Below, in pieces: positions 1 to 5,978 of a stretch of DNA of 7,199 nucleotides. The stretch lies in assembly GCA_023136985.1 (NCBI GenBank), contig JAGLQD010000038.1:1-7199 (forward strand), given 5' to 3'. A model generated the notes under the pieces. The model searched no databases and was not told the DNA's origin. It saw only the letters and a program-made list of their open reading frames with translations. The position numbers were made by a program, and so were the translations under genes. Positions within the stretch are counted from its first letter, which is position 1, and every line of letters starts with the position of its first letter. Source of the stretch: Candidatus Sabulitectum sp. GTDB taxonomy: Bacteria; Fermentibacterota; Fermentibacteria; Fermentibacterales; JCC-6.

Positions 1-421
1 CGGCATCCCAGTTTCTGTCTTCTCCGTTTACTTCAGTTCGCCGGGAATCCATCTGAACACCGTCAACGGTAACAGTAAAAACAAAACAATTTGCATTATC
101 GTTAAATGTGTCGATGTAAACATAGAACTTATCCACAGGCTGATCCTCGTCCCGGGCTCCAAGCTGATGGATTATTTCTGAAGGGGATGGATCATGCATA
201 AATGCGCATATGTAAAGAAATTCATCATCGTAGGAAAGCAAAACATCTGTAGGCTGTGACAGCGGCACATCAGCTCGGGGACGGAATGCCGTGAAGTCTC
301 CACCCACATGCTCCACCGACTGCCAGCACAAGTCATGGATCTCGCCGTCAATAACCGGCGTATAGTCCGCTCTCTCCACAGAAAAACCGCAAAGCGCTAT
401 AAATAGTATTAGTAAATTCAT
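1..421 (-). CDS. Exported CBM9-like / DUF5916-type protein, 5' part only
   Basis: The reading frame opens at an ATG at 421-419 and stays open for 140 codons to the left edge, so the C-terminal part is missing. Residues 1-18 form a short hydrophobic leader (MNLLILFIALCGFSV, then charged), which fits a signal peptide. Next come PVIDGEIHDLCW, FRPRADVPLSQPTDV, LLSYDDEFLYI, a GARDEDQPVDKFYVYIDTFND block and FTVTVDGVQMD. This order (IDG...W, YDDEFLY, RDxD...D.F.V.iDtfnD) is the usual N-terminal carbohydrate-binding family 9-like beta-sandwich found at the front of long DUF5916 outer-membrane proteins. From family knowledge the full protein would be several hundred residues with a membrane beta-barrel at the C-terminus; that part lies outside the window, so the barrel is inference. 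No Shine-Dalgarno sequence precedes the ATG. Substrate is unknown. Confidence 0.8.
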   Translation of the reverse strand, partial: MNLLILFIALCGFSVERADYTPVIDGEIHDLCWQSVEHVGGDFTAFRPRADVPLSQPTDVLLSYDDEFLYICAFMHDPSPSEIIHQLGARDEDQPVDKFYVYIDTFNDNANCFVFTVTVDGVQMDSRRTEVNGEDRNWDA

Positions 422-427
422 GTTGGA

Positions 428-455
428 ACTATTGTGAGAAAACTCAAATTGTCAA
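428..455 (-). promoter_or_regulatory. Candidate promoter of the CBM9-like gene
   Basis: On the minus strand a perfect TTGACA (455-450) is followed after 16 bases by AATAGT (433-428, four of six matches to TATAAT). The predicted transcription start falls at or within a base or two of the A of the ATG at 421, which would give a leaderless message. The absence of any purine-rich ribosome binding site before this ATG agrees with that. The -10 match is only moderate. Confidence 0.4.
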
Positions 456-462
456 GTAAGTT

Positions 463-515
463 TCCAGGTTTGCCTGAGATATCAACTGCCCACAGCACAT
501 GAACCTGGATCTCAG
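463..515. repeat. Permuted pair of inverted repeats
   Basis: TCCAGGTT (463-470) is the reverse complement of AACCTGGA (502-509), and CTGAGAT (474-480) is the reverse complement of ATCTCAG (509-515). The arms lie in the order A, B, A', B', so both helices cannot form as a simple nested hairpin; they would be alternatives or form a pseudoknot. Read as DNA motifs, the left unit has CCAGGTT before CTGAGAT and the right unit, on the other strand, has them in swapped order. The element sits between two divergent genes, directly upstream of the -35 box of the minus-strand gene. Confidence 0.4.
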
Positions 516-679
516 CAGTCACACTTCCATACTTCATAAAAATGAGTATGCGTTTCTTTCCTTTTTCATTATGCTACGATCAGATATGAAAACAGTGAAC
601 GAACTGATGCTGTAAAAGTGCAGGAATAGATTACCCCCAGGAAGCACAAGACAAATATTTTACCCGGAAAGCAGAACCT

Positions 680-1168
680 ATGGAAACAACCTATACAATC
701 ACAGAAGATGATTATGCCGGTGCAATGAAGCTCTTTCACAAAATCACACCTGGAAAGGCAACTGTATATGCAATTGTGACCATGGCTCTGATACTGACTG
801 CATTCAGCGGGCTGGAAATTATCAGTGCGGGAGCATCTGGAGGGCTTATAGGAATCTTTCTTCTTCTTGTACCCGGAAGGCTGATCGCCATGCCCTTCCT
901 TGCAAAAAGACAATACAGAAAATACAAAGCCATACAGGAACCAGTGACCGTTCAATTAACAGATGAAGGAGTTAACTTTACAACAGCTGACGGTGGTGGA
1001 ATTATCAGGTGGGAAAAGCTGCTCAAATGGCGGCAAAATGAAAAATACATACTCATCTATCCAATGCCCAAACTGTTCCACATCATCCCTGTAAGAGTAG
1101 CAGACTCCGGATTTGACATTCAGGCTCTTGTTAAACTCCTTGAATCCAGAGTTGGGAAGAAAGCATAA
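680..1168 (+). CDS. YcxB-like two-helix membrane protein
   Basis: A 162-residue protein with a short polar N-terminus (METTYTITEDDYAGAMK), two hydrophobic stretches at about residues 27-50 and 53-75 joined by a small GASGG turn, a basic segment (KRQYRKYKAI, 76-85), and then a soluble C-terminal domain. That domain has the YcxB-like order: VQLTDEGVNF, a GGGIIRWEKLLKWRQNEKYI block and a closing HIIPVRV, where family members usually have an i.W..i.k..e pattern followed by an iPkr-like strand. Orientation is probably with the C-terminal domain in the cytoplasm, given the basic residues after helix 2. The biochemical role of this family is not known to me. The ATG is preceded only by a weak GGAAAG (666-671). 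The gene stands alone, divergent from the gene on its left and convergent with the one at 1432-1974. A possible decayed duplicate lies directly downstream. Confidence 0.75.
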   Translation: METTYTITEDDYAGAMKLFHKITPGKATVYAIVTMALILTAFSGLEIISAGASGGLIGIFLLLVPGRLIAMPFLAKRQYRKYKAIQEPVTVQLTDEGVNFTTADGGGIIRWEKLLKWRQNEKYILIYPMPKLFHIIPVRVADSGFDIQALVKLLESRVGKKA

Positions 1169-1208
1169 ATAAGGTGTTCGTTCAGCACAAAACAAGCTTC
1201 ATAAAGAA

Positions 1209-1325
1209 ATAACTCTGCACAAAATCTCTCCGGAAGAATATGATAACCGAATGAAATAGATTCCGGAAACGGAAGTAGAAACAGCAGTAAAAACAATAGT
1301 GACCATTGCATGACATACCGCCTTC
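1209..1325 (+). pseudogene. Probable decayed duplicate of the YcxB-like gene, 5' part
   Basis: In the frame beginning at 1209 the translation can be aligned by eye, without a gap, to residues 2-17 of the upstream YcxB-like protein: TLHKISPEEYDNRMK against TTYTITEDDYAGAMK. With two single-codon gaps the match continues through AVKTIVTIA against ATVYAIVTMA and TAF against TAF. At the DNA level CAATAGTGACCATTGC matches CAATTGTGACCATGGC at 14 of 16 bases. The frame carries two in-frame stops (TAG 1257-1259, TGA 1311-1313) and has no ATG at the expected place (ATA or GAA instead). About 14 of 38 aligned codons encode the same residue. This suggests a tandem paralogue that lost function, now truncated. 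The alignment was built by hand, so chance cannot be excluded. Confidence 0.4.
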
Positions 1326-1390
1326 CACCACCATCAAATCAAATTCAATTTCTCAAACACAATCCCCAGCCACATGTGAAAATACAACCT

Positions 1391-1410
1391 GCACCAGTGA
1401 TCCTTGGTGC
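1391..1410. terminator. Hairpin between convergent genes, weak terminator candidate
   Basis: GCACCA (1391-1396) and TGGTGC (1405-1410) form a perfect 6-bp stem with an 8-base loop. It lies 22 bases beyond the stop codon of the minus-strand secreted-protein gene, and is also downstream of the plus-strand YcxB-like gene. Neither side has a clean uridine run: on the minus strand the stem is followed by AGGTTGTATTTTC, on the plus strand by GATTCTTATT. It may act as a weak shared terminator. Confidence 0.35.
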
Positions 1411-1431
1411 GATTCTTATTCAATCCCATTT

Positions 1432-1974
1432 CTAAAAAACTGTTTTCAACGCCCCCCACGAAATCGATTCAATGCTCAATTCATCAGCAAAACATCTGAA
1501 GAACAGATCCCCGGTGATAATCCAGCCTTCACTTCCGTAACTGTGAGGGATGATCGGGGGTGACCCGTCCAGAATAGCAGAGGGCCATCCACCAGCACTG
1601 AGTTCAGTGTTCTCCAATATCCAGAAATCGGAGCTAACAGTGATGTTCTCCTGCGAAACATCAACCAGAATGGGAGAGTAGTGAACAGCAGTCTCAACTG
1701 ATTGGTACAACAAATCTTCAAGAAAGATCTCGTCATCTCCAGACCAGATTTCAAGATAAAATTCCGATGTATCCCAGGGATAGGAGGAGTGGTGATAAAA
1801 CCACATCTCGACCCCAGTAAGCTGAACAGTGGATGCAGACGGGAAAAAATCTTCTGTGTGAAACCAGACACCGGAAAGACCAATACTCATTCCTCCGAAA
1901 GTACCGTCATCATAAAACAACTCTACTGCATTGGTCATGGAGAACAGGCAAAGCGCAACAAATAAATACTTCAT
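1432..1974 (-). CDS. Small secreted beta-rich protein of unknown function
   Basis: A 180-residue protein with a clear signal peptide: MKYLFVALCLFSMTNA, with probable cleavage after Ala16 before VELFYDDGT. The mature part is acidic and rich in aromatic residues and alternating beta-strand patterns (VQLTGVEMWFYHHS, FYLEIWSGDDEIF, ILVDVSQENITVSSDFWIL, GWIITGDLFFRCF). The opening YDDGTFGG and a closing GSEGW...GDLFFR resemble exported jelly-roll-like domains often found in candidate-phylum bacteria; I cannot name a family or enzyme activity and see no catalytic motif. No C-terminal sorting domain or membrane anchor is visible, so periplasm or outside are both possible. It is the only gene on its strand here and lies divergent from the sigma-54 activator. 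A full-consensus sigma-54 promoter lies upstream, so it is probably not constitutively expressed. The ribosome site is weak (an AAAGAG motif about 9 bases upstream, partly inside a palindrome). Confidence 0.75.
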   Translation of the reverse strand: MKYLFVALCLFSMTNAVELFYDDGTFGGMSIGLSGVWFHTEDFFPSASTVQLTGVEMWFYHHSSYPWDTSEFYLEIWSGDDEIFLEDLLYQSVETAVHYSPILVDVSQENITVSSDFWILENTELSAGGWPSAILDGSPPIIPHSYGSEGWIITGDLFFRCFADELSIESISWGALKTVF

Positions 1975-1986
1975 GAGTGGCCACTC
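1975..1986. repeat. Perfect 12-bp palindrome touching a start codon
   Basis: GAGTGGCCACTC is its own reverse complement and ends directly at the ATG of the minus-strand secreted-protein gene, in the untranslated leader predicted from the sigma-54 start. A second 10-bp palindrome, CTAAATTTAG, lies four bases away at 1990-1999. As RNA the 12-mer cannot fold without a loop larger than the ideal, so an operator or a dimer site is as plausible as an RNA structure. Palindromes of this size do occur by chance about once or twice in a window this long. Confidence 0.35.
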
Positions 1987-2030
1987 TTTCTAAATTTAGC
2001 ACACAAACAATTTCGTGCACCACTTCCAAA

Positions 2031-2046
2031 AGCAATTGATGTGCCA
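2031..2046 (-). promoter_or_regulatory. Sigma-54 (-24/-12) promoter of the secreted-protein gene
   Basis: The minus strand reads TGGCAC (2046-2041), five bases, then TTGCT (2035-2031). This matches every fixed base of the sigma-54 consensus TGGCAC-N5-TTGCw, with the required 12-base spacing between the GG and GC pairs. Counting from the -12 cytosine at 2032, transcription should start near 2020, giving a leader of about 46 bases before the ATG at 1974. It points away from the adjacent sigma-54 activator gene. An exact match of this length is not expected by chance in a window this short, and the location in a divergent control region next to an activator makes it convincing. Confidence 0.88.
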
Positions 2047-2139
2047 GAGAGCTATACTGTTGTCATTAAACAATATGATAAAATTTATAGGAATACGGAA
2101 TTGACCTTTTAGGGAATTTTTTCCACTCTACAGTATTTT

Positions 2140-2157
2140 TTCCCGAATTTTCAGGAA
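2140..2157. promoter_or_regulatory. Candidate enhancer (activator-binding) palindrome
   Basis: TTCCCGAATTTTCAGGAA is an imperfect palindrome with 7 of 9 symmetric pairs (TTCC-c-GAA-tt-TTC-a-GGAA). Its centre is about 128 bp upstream of the predicted sigma-54 start at 2020, in the range where enhancer sites of such activators usually lie, and 75 bp before the activator's own start codon. A related sequence, GGAATTTTTTCC, lies at 2113-2124; the two share GAATTTT at a 31-bp repeat distance, near three helical turns. Binding by the Fis-type domain of the neighbouring activator is inference. Confidence 0.35.
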
Positions 2158-2173
2158 GTAGAGCTTTGTTACG

Positions 2174-2202
2174 TTGCTAACTCTCTCTTCAACGCCTATG
2201 TT
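2174..2202 (+). promoter_or_regulatory. Candidate housekeeping promoter of the activator gene
   Basis: TTGCTA (2174-2179) and TATGTT (2197-2202) are each four-of-six matches to the -35 and -10 boxes and are separated by the ideal 17 bases. The start would be near 2209, leaving a short leader that contains the GGAGGA ribosome site. Other weaker candidates lie further upstream, such as TTGTCA at 2060-2065. Confidence 0.35.
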
Positions 2203-2212
2203 ACAAGCAGAT

Positions 2213-2218
2213 GGAGGA
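2213..2218 (+). promoter_or_regulatory. Strong ribosome binding site that fixes a TTG start
   Basis: GGAGGA ends five bases before the TTG at 2224-2226. No in-frame ATG or GTG lies at a suitable distance from this motif; the ATG at 2211 is out of frame and overlaps it. This supports initiation at the TTG. Confidence 0.8.
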
Positions 2219-2223
2219 TTACA

Positions 2224-5200
2224 TTGAAAACAGTAAAAATAAAGAATATTTCCCTGAGGACTCATAGCTCTAACGGAAGAACTCACATAGAATTCGTAGA
2301 CAGCCTGGGTGACAGGAGGCTTGGCAGGATTCTTCCAGCTGGTATTCCTGTAAAATGTCTGAGAAACCTGTATTCCCGTATTGGAACTTCAGCAGCAATT
2401 CTTATCCCCGACGGACTTTCTAAACTGCCTGACGGAAGCAGGTGCCTTTCAATCAGAACCAACAGTCTGCAGCCTCTGGAGAGAGGTCAAAGGTTGACTG
2501 AACTGATAAAACCTCTGCGAGTTCTGCATGAATCAGGAATGAATCACCTTTCCATCGATGAATACAGCTTCCGCCAAAGAGAGGGAAACATCTCTCTGGT
2601 CTTCTGGGGAGATGGTCTTCTGACAGTTCATCCAGATGCTCCCTGTGAAGTTAGATCGGGCGGGATTCCCAGTGCAATATCGGACCTGTACATGCTTGCT
2701 TCCACTGCCTTAAAAATGAACTGGGTTTCAGGTCCTGCTGAACTTGAAGATGCCGGTACTCTCAGCAGCAACAACATTGCAGCACGACTGAAAACAGCAG
2801 AGAAGTACGGATACTCTCCCTATACTGTTCCAATGCCGATAACCGTACCGACCACGGGAGTCAGCATCATTCAGGGTGGAAGCTGGCAGACCAGAGACCT
2901 GTATGTGAATCAACTGACCTGTATAGCAACCCGGAAAGGGTGGGTTTGCAAAGTGATTCGCTGTGCAGCCGGAGAACTGAGACGGCCTTTGCCGGATATT
3001 CCTGCAAGAACAGTGACCGACTCTCCGGGAAAATTACTGGAAAATACATTCGCCGGTATGGGTGGAATCGAAAAACTCCTTGTCGTTAATGATCTGAGAG
3101 AAGATCAGGAAGACTTTATTGCACTCCTGAGAGAAATGGCCAGGTTAATCCCAGCGGGTCTTCGTCTGATACTGTGCGGAGCATTTGTTCCGGAATATTT
3201 CCCGGGAAAAAGACTTAGGATCAAAGGACTGGTAACTTCAACAGTTGATCTTCCTCTTGGTGAGATCCCAGATAACATCAGGATACAGCACACGGGACCA
3301 TCATGGTATGGCCCCAGATGCAGGGTTCCAGCAGAAGGTGTTACAGGGATAAAGAAGCCTGCCTTTTCCAGAGAAACTCTCTTTGAAGAAGGCGCCTGGA
3401 GGTACACTGCTGCTCTCCCCGGCGAGAAAGAGGATGACAGCAAAGCTGAAAGCTGTTTCATCCTGGGCAGATTCAATGAAGCACTTCAGTTTGTTTCAAA
3501 GCAGAATAATGCTCTAAGAGGCAGGATACTAATTTCACTGGGAAGATTTCAGGAGGCTTCTGATCGGCTGAGCGATACCGGTGAGGCCCTCCTTCTTGCA
3601 GAAGCCTTTATGGGACTGGGTATAATAGGGAAAGCTCTTCAGGTGCTTAAGGACACCTCTGACCCGAAAGCTCTTCCGCTAATGGCGAAGCTTTATGATC
3701 TTTCAGGATCTCCTGCCTCCGCTCTGCAACCTTTGAGGAGTGGTCTGAATAAGACAATTGGAGGCGAAAGAGTCAACATTTACTGTGCCCTGAGGAGCCT
3801 GGAGATGCGACTGGGTATGTACGATGATGCGCTCAAGCATGCAGAAGCTGCAGTTACTCTAGCCCGAGAGCTTTCAAGCGTCTCACACCTGGTTGAAAGC
3901 CTGCAGGAGCGGGGACGAACACTTCAGGTGGTCGGCAACTGGAAAAAAGCTCTGGAAGACTTCAGAACAGCAGTACAGTTCCATGACGAAAGTGTACTCT
4001 CTTTAAAGAGACCTCCGCATATTGACCTGTTCGTTCTTCAGTTGAAGATGGGGAGGATCACCACTGCTGGGGAAACACTTTGTAAACTCAAAAAAAACAT
4101 GGAAACCGGTGGAATACTTGCCGAACAGATGTTGAACATGCTGGAGGCCTACAGAGCTGTTCTACTCGGTGGCGGTGAACATGCTCTACCCACAGCTCTC
4201 AGAGCTGCAGAGCTTGCAGACCGGCATGGCCTCGAACTCTATTCCGGAATTAGCACTCTTTATGCAGGTGTGCTTTACATCCAGGCTGGTGATGTCCAAA
4301 GAGGTATTGAGCTCCTCAAACAAGCCCGATCCAAAGGACATGTTTTAGGTGACAAACACCTGGTCTGTCTCTCTGAGATTGAACTGCTTCTTGAGCAAGG
4401 GTCTTATGAACTCACTGAAACTGAATTTAGTGAAATAGCAATAGAACTGCCTGAGGAACAGGCAGCAGTAAAGATAATTTCCGGACTTAATATTGAGGAT
4501 GGATTTAAAGAACTTCTAAACCTTCCATCTCCCCTGCTGATCTGCCGGCTTGCAGAAAAGTGCGGTCTGCCTGAAAATTACCATCTGCGAGAGCGCATCT
4601 TCCTGAGCAGAAAAGACATACTGAATCAACTCAGTATACAGGACAGAAAAAACTACAATAATCTATTCTCTGCAAACTGGGTTTCTGCTTCAAAAGATCT
4701 ATTGTCTGAGCAAAGGACCAGCAGCATACTGGGAACTGTATCCAAATGGATACAAAGCTATCTCGAAAGTGACGCCCTTCTCCCTGATCTTACAAAAGCC
4801 CTGAATCTGAAAAGCATTTCAACTCTGGGAAAGCGGGATATGGTCACTGTCCCCGGGGTCAATCCTCTCTATTGCAAAGGTGTTTCTGCTCTGGAAGTTG
4901 CAACCTTCCTGGAACCGGTGGCTGCAGTGCTGGCAGCAAGCCCTGCGGAAAAACTGCTTCCACGAAGAAAAGACAAATTGTCTGATACAATAATCGGTGA
5001 TTCCATAGGAATAAGAAAAATCAGATTTGAGCTTGAAAGGGTAGCTCAAGAGAATGTTCCAGTTCTTATCTCCGGAGAGACAGGAACCGGTAAAGAACTC
5101 TGTGCAAGAGCAATTCACATGGGCAGCCAGAGAAAACAGGGAAATTTCGTTCCAGTGGACTGCGGTGCAATTCCGGAAACACTGATGGAATCAGAATTCT

Positions 5201-5856
5201 TCGGTGCAGCAAGGGGTGCGTATACCGGCGTCAATTTTCCCCGGAAAGGACTTCTGGAAGAGGCCCACAATGGCACTCTTTTCCTGGATGAGATCGGGAA
5301 TCTTCCTCTGCATATGCAGGCAAAGCTCCTGCGAGTGCTGGATACAGGAGTCTTCAGAAGACTTGGTGAGACCAGAGAAAGAACCACCTACATAAGACTT
5401 GTTGCAGCCACAAATTCGAATGTGGAGAAGCAGATCTCAGATGGATCTTTCAGGACTGATCTTTACTATCGTATCTCAGTTGTGCGGATAGATCTTCCAC
5501 CTTTACGAAACAGGCTGGAGGACATTCCGATGCTTGTATCGCACTTCACGGAGAAGAGTATCACAAGGGGAGCACTGGATCTGCTTTCCCTGCACCGATG
5601 GCCAGGAAATATCAGAGAGCTTTCCAATGTCCTGAAAAGAGCTTCAATAGCGTCTGCAGGAGATACGATAAAGAAAAGTCACATTTCATTCAATACCATT
5701 GCATCAGAAAATCCTGACACATTAACCCTTCATGAGGCAATGAGAAAACATATCAGGCAGACAGTGGAATCCTTCGGAGGAAGCAGAACAAAAGCTGCAA
5801 TGGCTCTTAAATGCGATCCGAAAACGCTGCGAAAATATCTGGCGCAAGAAGATTAA
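2224..5856 (+). CDS. Sigma-54-dependent activator with pseudokinase, STAND-like and TPR sensor regions
   Basis: A 1210-residue regulator. Residues 85-165 recall a protein kinase C-lobe (LRVLHESGMNHLSIDEYSF at the HRD loop, WGDG at DFG, SDLYMLASTAL), but the catalytic Asp, Lys and Asn are replaced and no glycine loop or VAxK lysine is seen, so it looks like a pseudokinase. Residues 210-345 resemble a STAND/AAA_16 ATPase with a Walker B-like strand (KLLVVNDLREDQEDF, 284-298) but no GKT/S P-loop (GGSWQTRD instead). TPR-like helix pairs fill about 400-740. Residues 830-905 may be a worn GAF-like linker. The AAA+ sigma-54 module is complete: Walker A GETGTGKE (951-958), loop GAYTGV (998-1003), Walker B GTLFLDEI (1017-1024), AATN sensor (1061-1064), FRTDLYYR arginine fingers (1076-1083) and WPGNIREL (1126-1133). 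A Fis-type helix-turn-helix (GGSRTKAAMALKCDPKTLRKYL, in two parts, about 1185-1206) ends the protein. No receiver domain exists, so control by phosphotransfer is unlikely; ligand or partner sensing is inferred. It probably drives the divergent sigma-54 promoter at 2031-2046. Confidence 0.88.
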   Translation: MKTVKIKNISLRTHSSNGRTHIEFVDSLGDRRLGRILPAGIPVKCLRNLYSRIGTSAAILIPDGLSKLPDGSRCLSIRTNSLQPLERGQRLTELIKPLRVLHESGMNHLSIDEYSFRQREGNISLVFWGDGLLTVHPDAPCEVRSGGIPSAISDLYMLASTALKMNWVSGPAELEDAGTLSSNNIAARLKTAEKYGYSPYTVPMPITVPTTGVSIIQGGSWQTRDLYVNQLTCIATRKGWVCKVIRCAAGELRRPLPDIPARTVTDSPGKLLENTFAGMGGIEKLLVVNDLREDQEDFIALLREMARLIPAGLRLILCGAFVPEYFPGKRLRIKGLVTSTVDLPLGEIPDNIRIQHTGPSWYGPRCRVPAEGVTGIKKPAFSRETLFEEGAWRYTAALPGEKEDDSKAESCFILGRFNEALQFVSKQNNALRGRILISLGRFQEASDRLSDTGEALLLAEAFMGLGIIGKALQVLKDTSDPKALPLMAKLYDLSGSPASALQPLRSGLNKTIGGERVNIYCALRSLEMRLGMYDDALKHAEAAVTLARELSSVSHLVESLQERGRTLQVVGNWKKALEDFRTAVQFHDESVLSLKRPPHIDLFVLQLKMGRITTAGETLCKLKKNMETGGILAEQMLNMLEAYRAVLLGGGEHALPTALRAAELADRHGLELYSGISTLYAGVLYIQAGDVQRGIELLKQARSKGHVLGDKHLVCLSEIELLLEQGSYELTETEFSEIAIELPEEQAAVKIISGLNIEDGFKELLNLPSPLLICRLAEKCGLPENYHLRERIFLSRKDILNQLSIQDRKNYNNLFSANWVSASKDLLSEQRTSSILGTVSKWIQSYLESDALLPDLTKALNLKSISTLGKRDMVTVPGVNPLYCKGVSALEVATFLEPVAAVLAASPAEKLLPRRKDKLSDTIIGDSIGIRKIRFELERVAQENVPVLISGETGTGKELCARAIHMGSQRKQGNFVPVDCGAIPETLMESEFFGAARGAYTGVNFPRKGLLEEAHNGTLFLDEIGNLPLHMQAKLLRVLDTGVFRRLGETRERTTYIRLVAATNSNVEKQISDGSFRTDLYYRISVVRIDLPPLRNRLEDIPMLVSHFTEKSITRGALDLLSLHRWPGNIRELSNVLKRASIASAGDTIKKSHISFNTIASENPDTLTLHEAMRKHIRQTVESFGGSRTKAAMALKCDPKTLRKYLAQED

Positions 5857-5858
5857 TT

Positions 5859-5917
5859 GAGTAATTCCCTCATTGTATTCCGAATTCACTTATTGCATCT
5901 GGCAACAGGAGTAATTC
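5859..5917 (+). repeat. Phased AATTC direct repeats between activator and channel genes
   Basis: GAGTAATTC occurs at 5859-5867 and again at 5909-5917, exactly 50 bp apart. A third related copy, CGAATTCACT, lies between them (AATTC at 5883-5887). The three AATTC cores are spaced 20 and 30 bp, that is, on the same face of the helix. The last copy overlaps the spacer of the candidate promoter of the Rh gene, so a regulator site is possible. The short length keeps this tentative. Confidence 0.3.
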
Positions 5918-5928
5918 ACAGCTATTAT
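5899..5928 (+). promoter_or_regulatory. Candidate promoter of the Rh channel gene
   Basis: CTGGCA (5899-5904, four of six) and TATTAT (5923-5928, five of six) are separated by 18 bases, predicting a start near 5935 and a leader of about 44 bases. TGGCAAC here is not a sigma-54 site: no GC pair follows at the required distance. Read-through from the activator gene is also possible, since I see no strong terminator between the two. Confidence 0.35.
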
Positions 5929-5978
5929 CGGTGTTGCTAACAGGAACACGCATACACAAACCGGAAATGGAGACCTTT

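Noticed and set aside
455..470. Possible sigma-54 site on the minus strand upstream of the CBM9-like gene (TGGAAACTTACTTGA)
   Set aside because: The -12 element has GA where GC is required and the -24 element is a poor match; a normal TTGACA box overlaps it.
586..615. Nine-codon frame starting ATGAAAACAGTG upstream of the YcxB-like gene, sharing TGAAAACAGT with the start of the activator gene
   Set aside because: It is too short, lacks a ribosome site and the shared 10-mer has no extension; it is best seen as coincidence.
596..1184. Nine-base inverted repeat TGAACGAAC / GTTCGTTCA flanking the YcxB-like gene, like short terminal repeats
   Set aside because: Nine-base inverted matches at this distance are expected many times by chance in 7 kb, and there is no target-site duplication or transposase.
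1261..1274. TTCCG-GAAA-CGGAA mini-hairpin with a GNRA-type loop
   Set aside because: Only a 5-bp stem, with no U-run and no partner structure, inside the suspected pseudogene remnant.
1306..1563. Plus-strand open frame of 85 codons overlapping the secreted-protein gene
   Set aside because: It has no ribosome site and low-complexity Ser/Thr/Pro content, and it overlaps a signal-peptide-bearing gene on the other strand.
2054..2136. ATACTGT (2054-2060) and ACAGTAT (2130-2136) as an inverted pair in the divergent spacer
   Set aside because: A 7-base inverted match is expected about twice by chance in a spacer of this size, and the flanks do not extend it.
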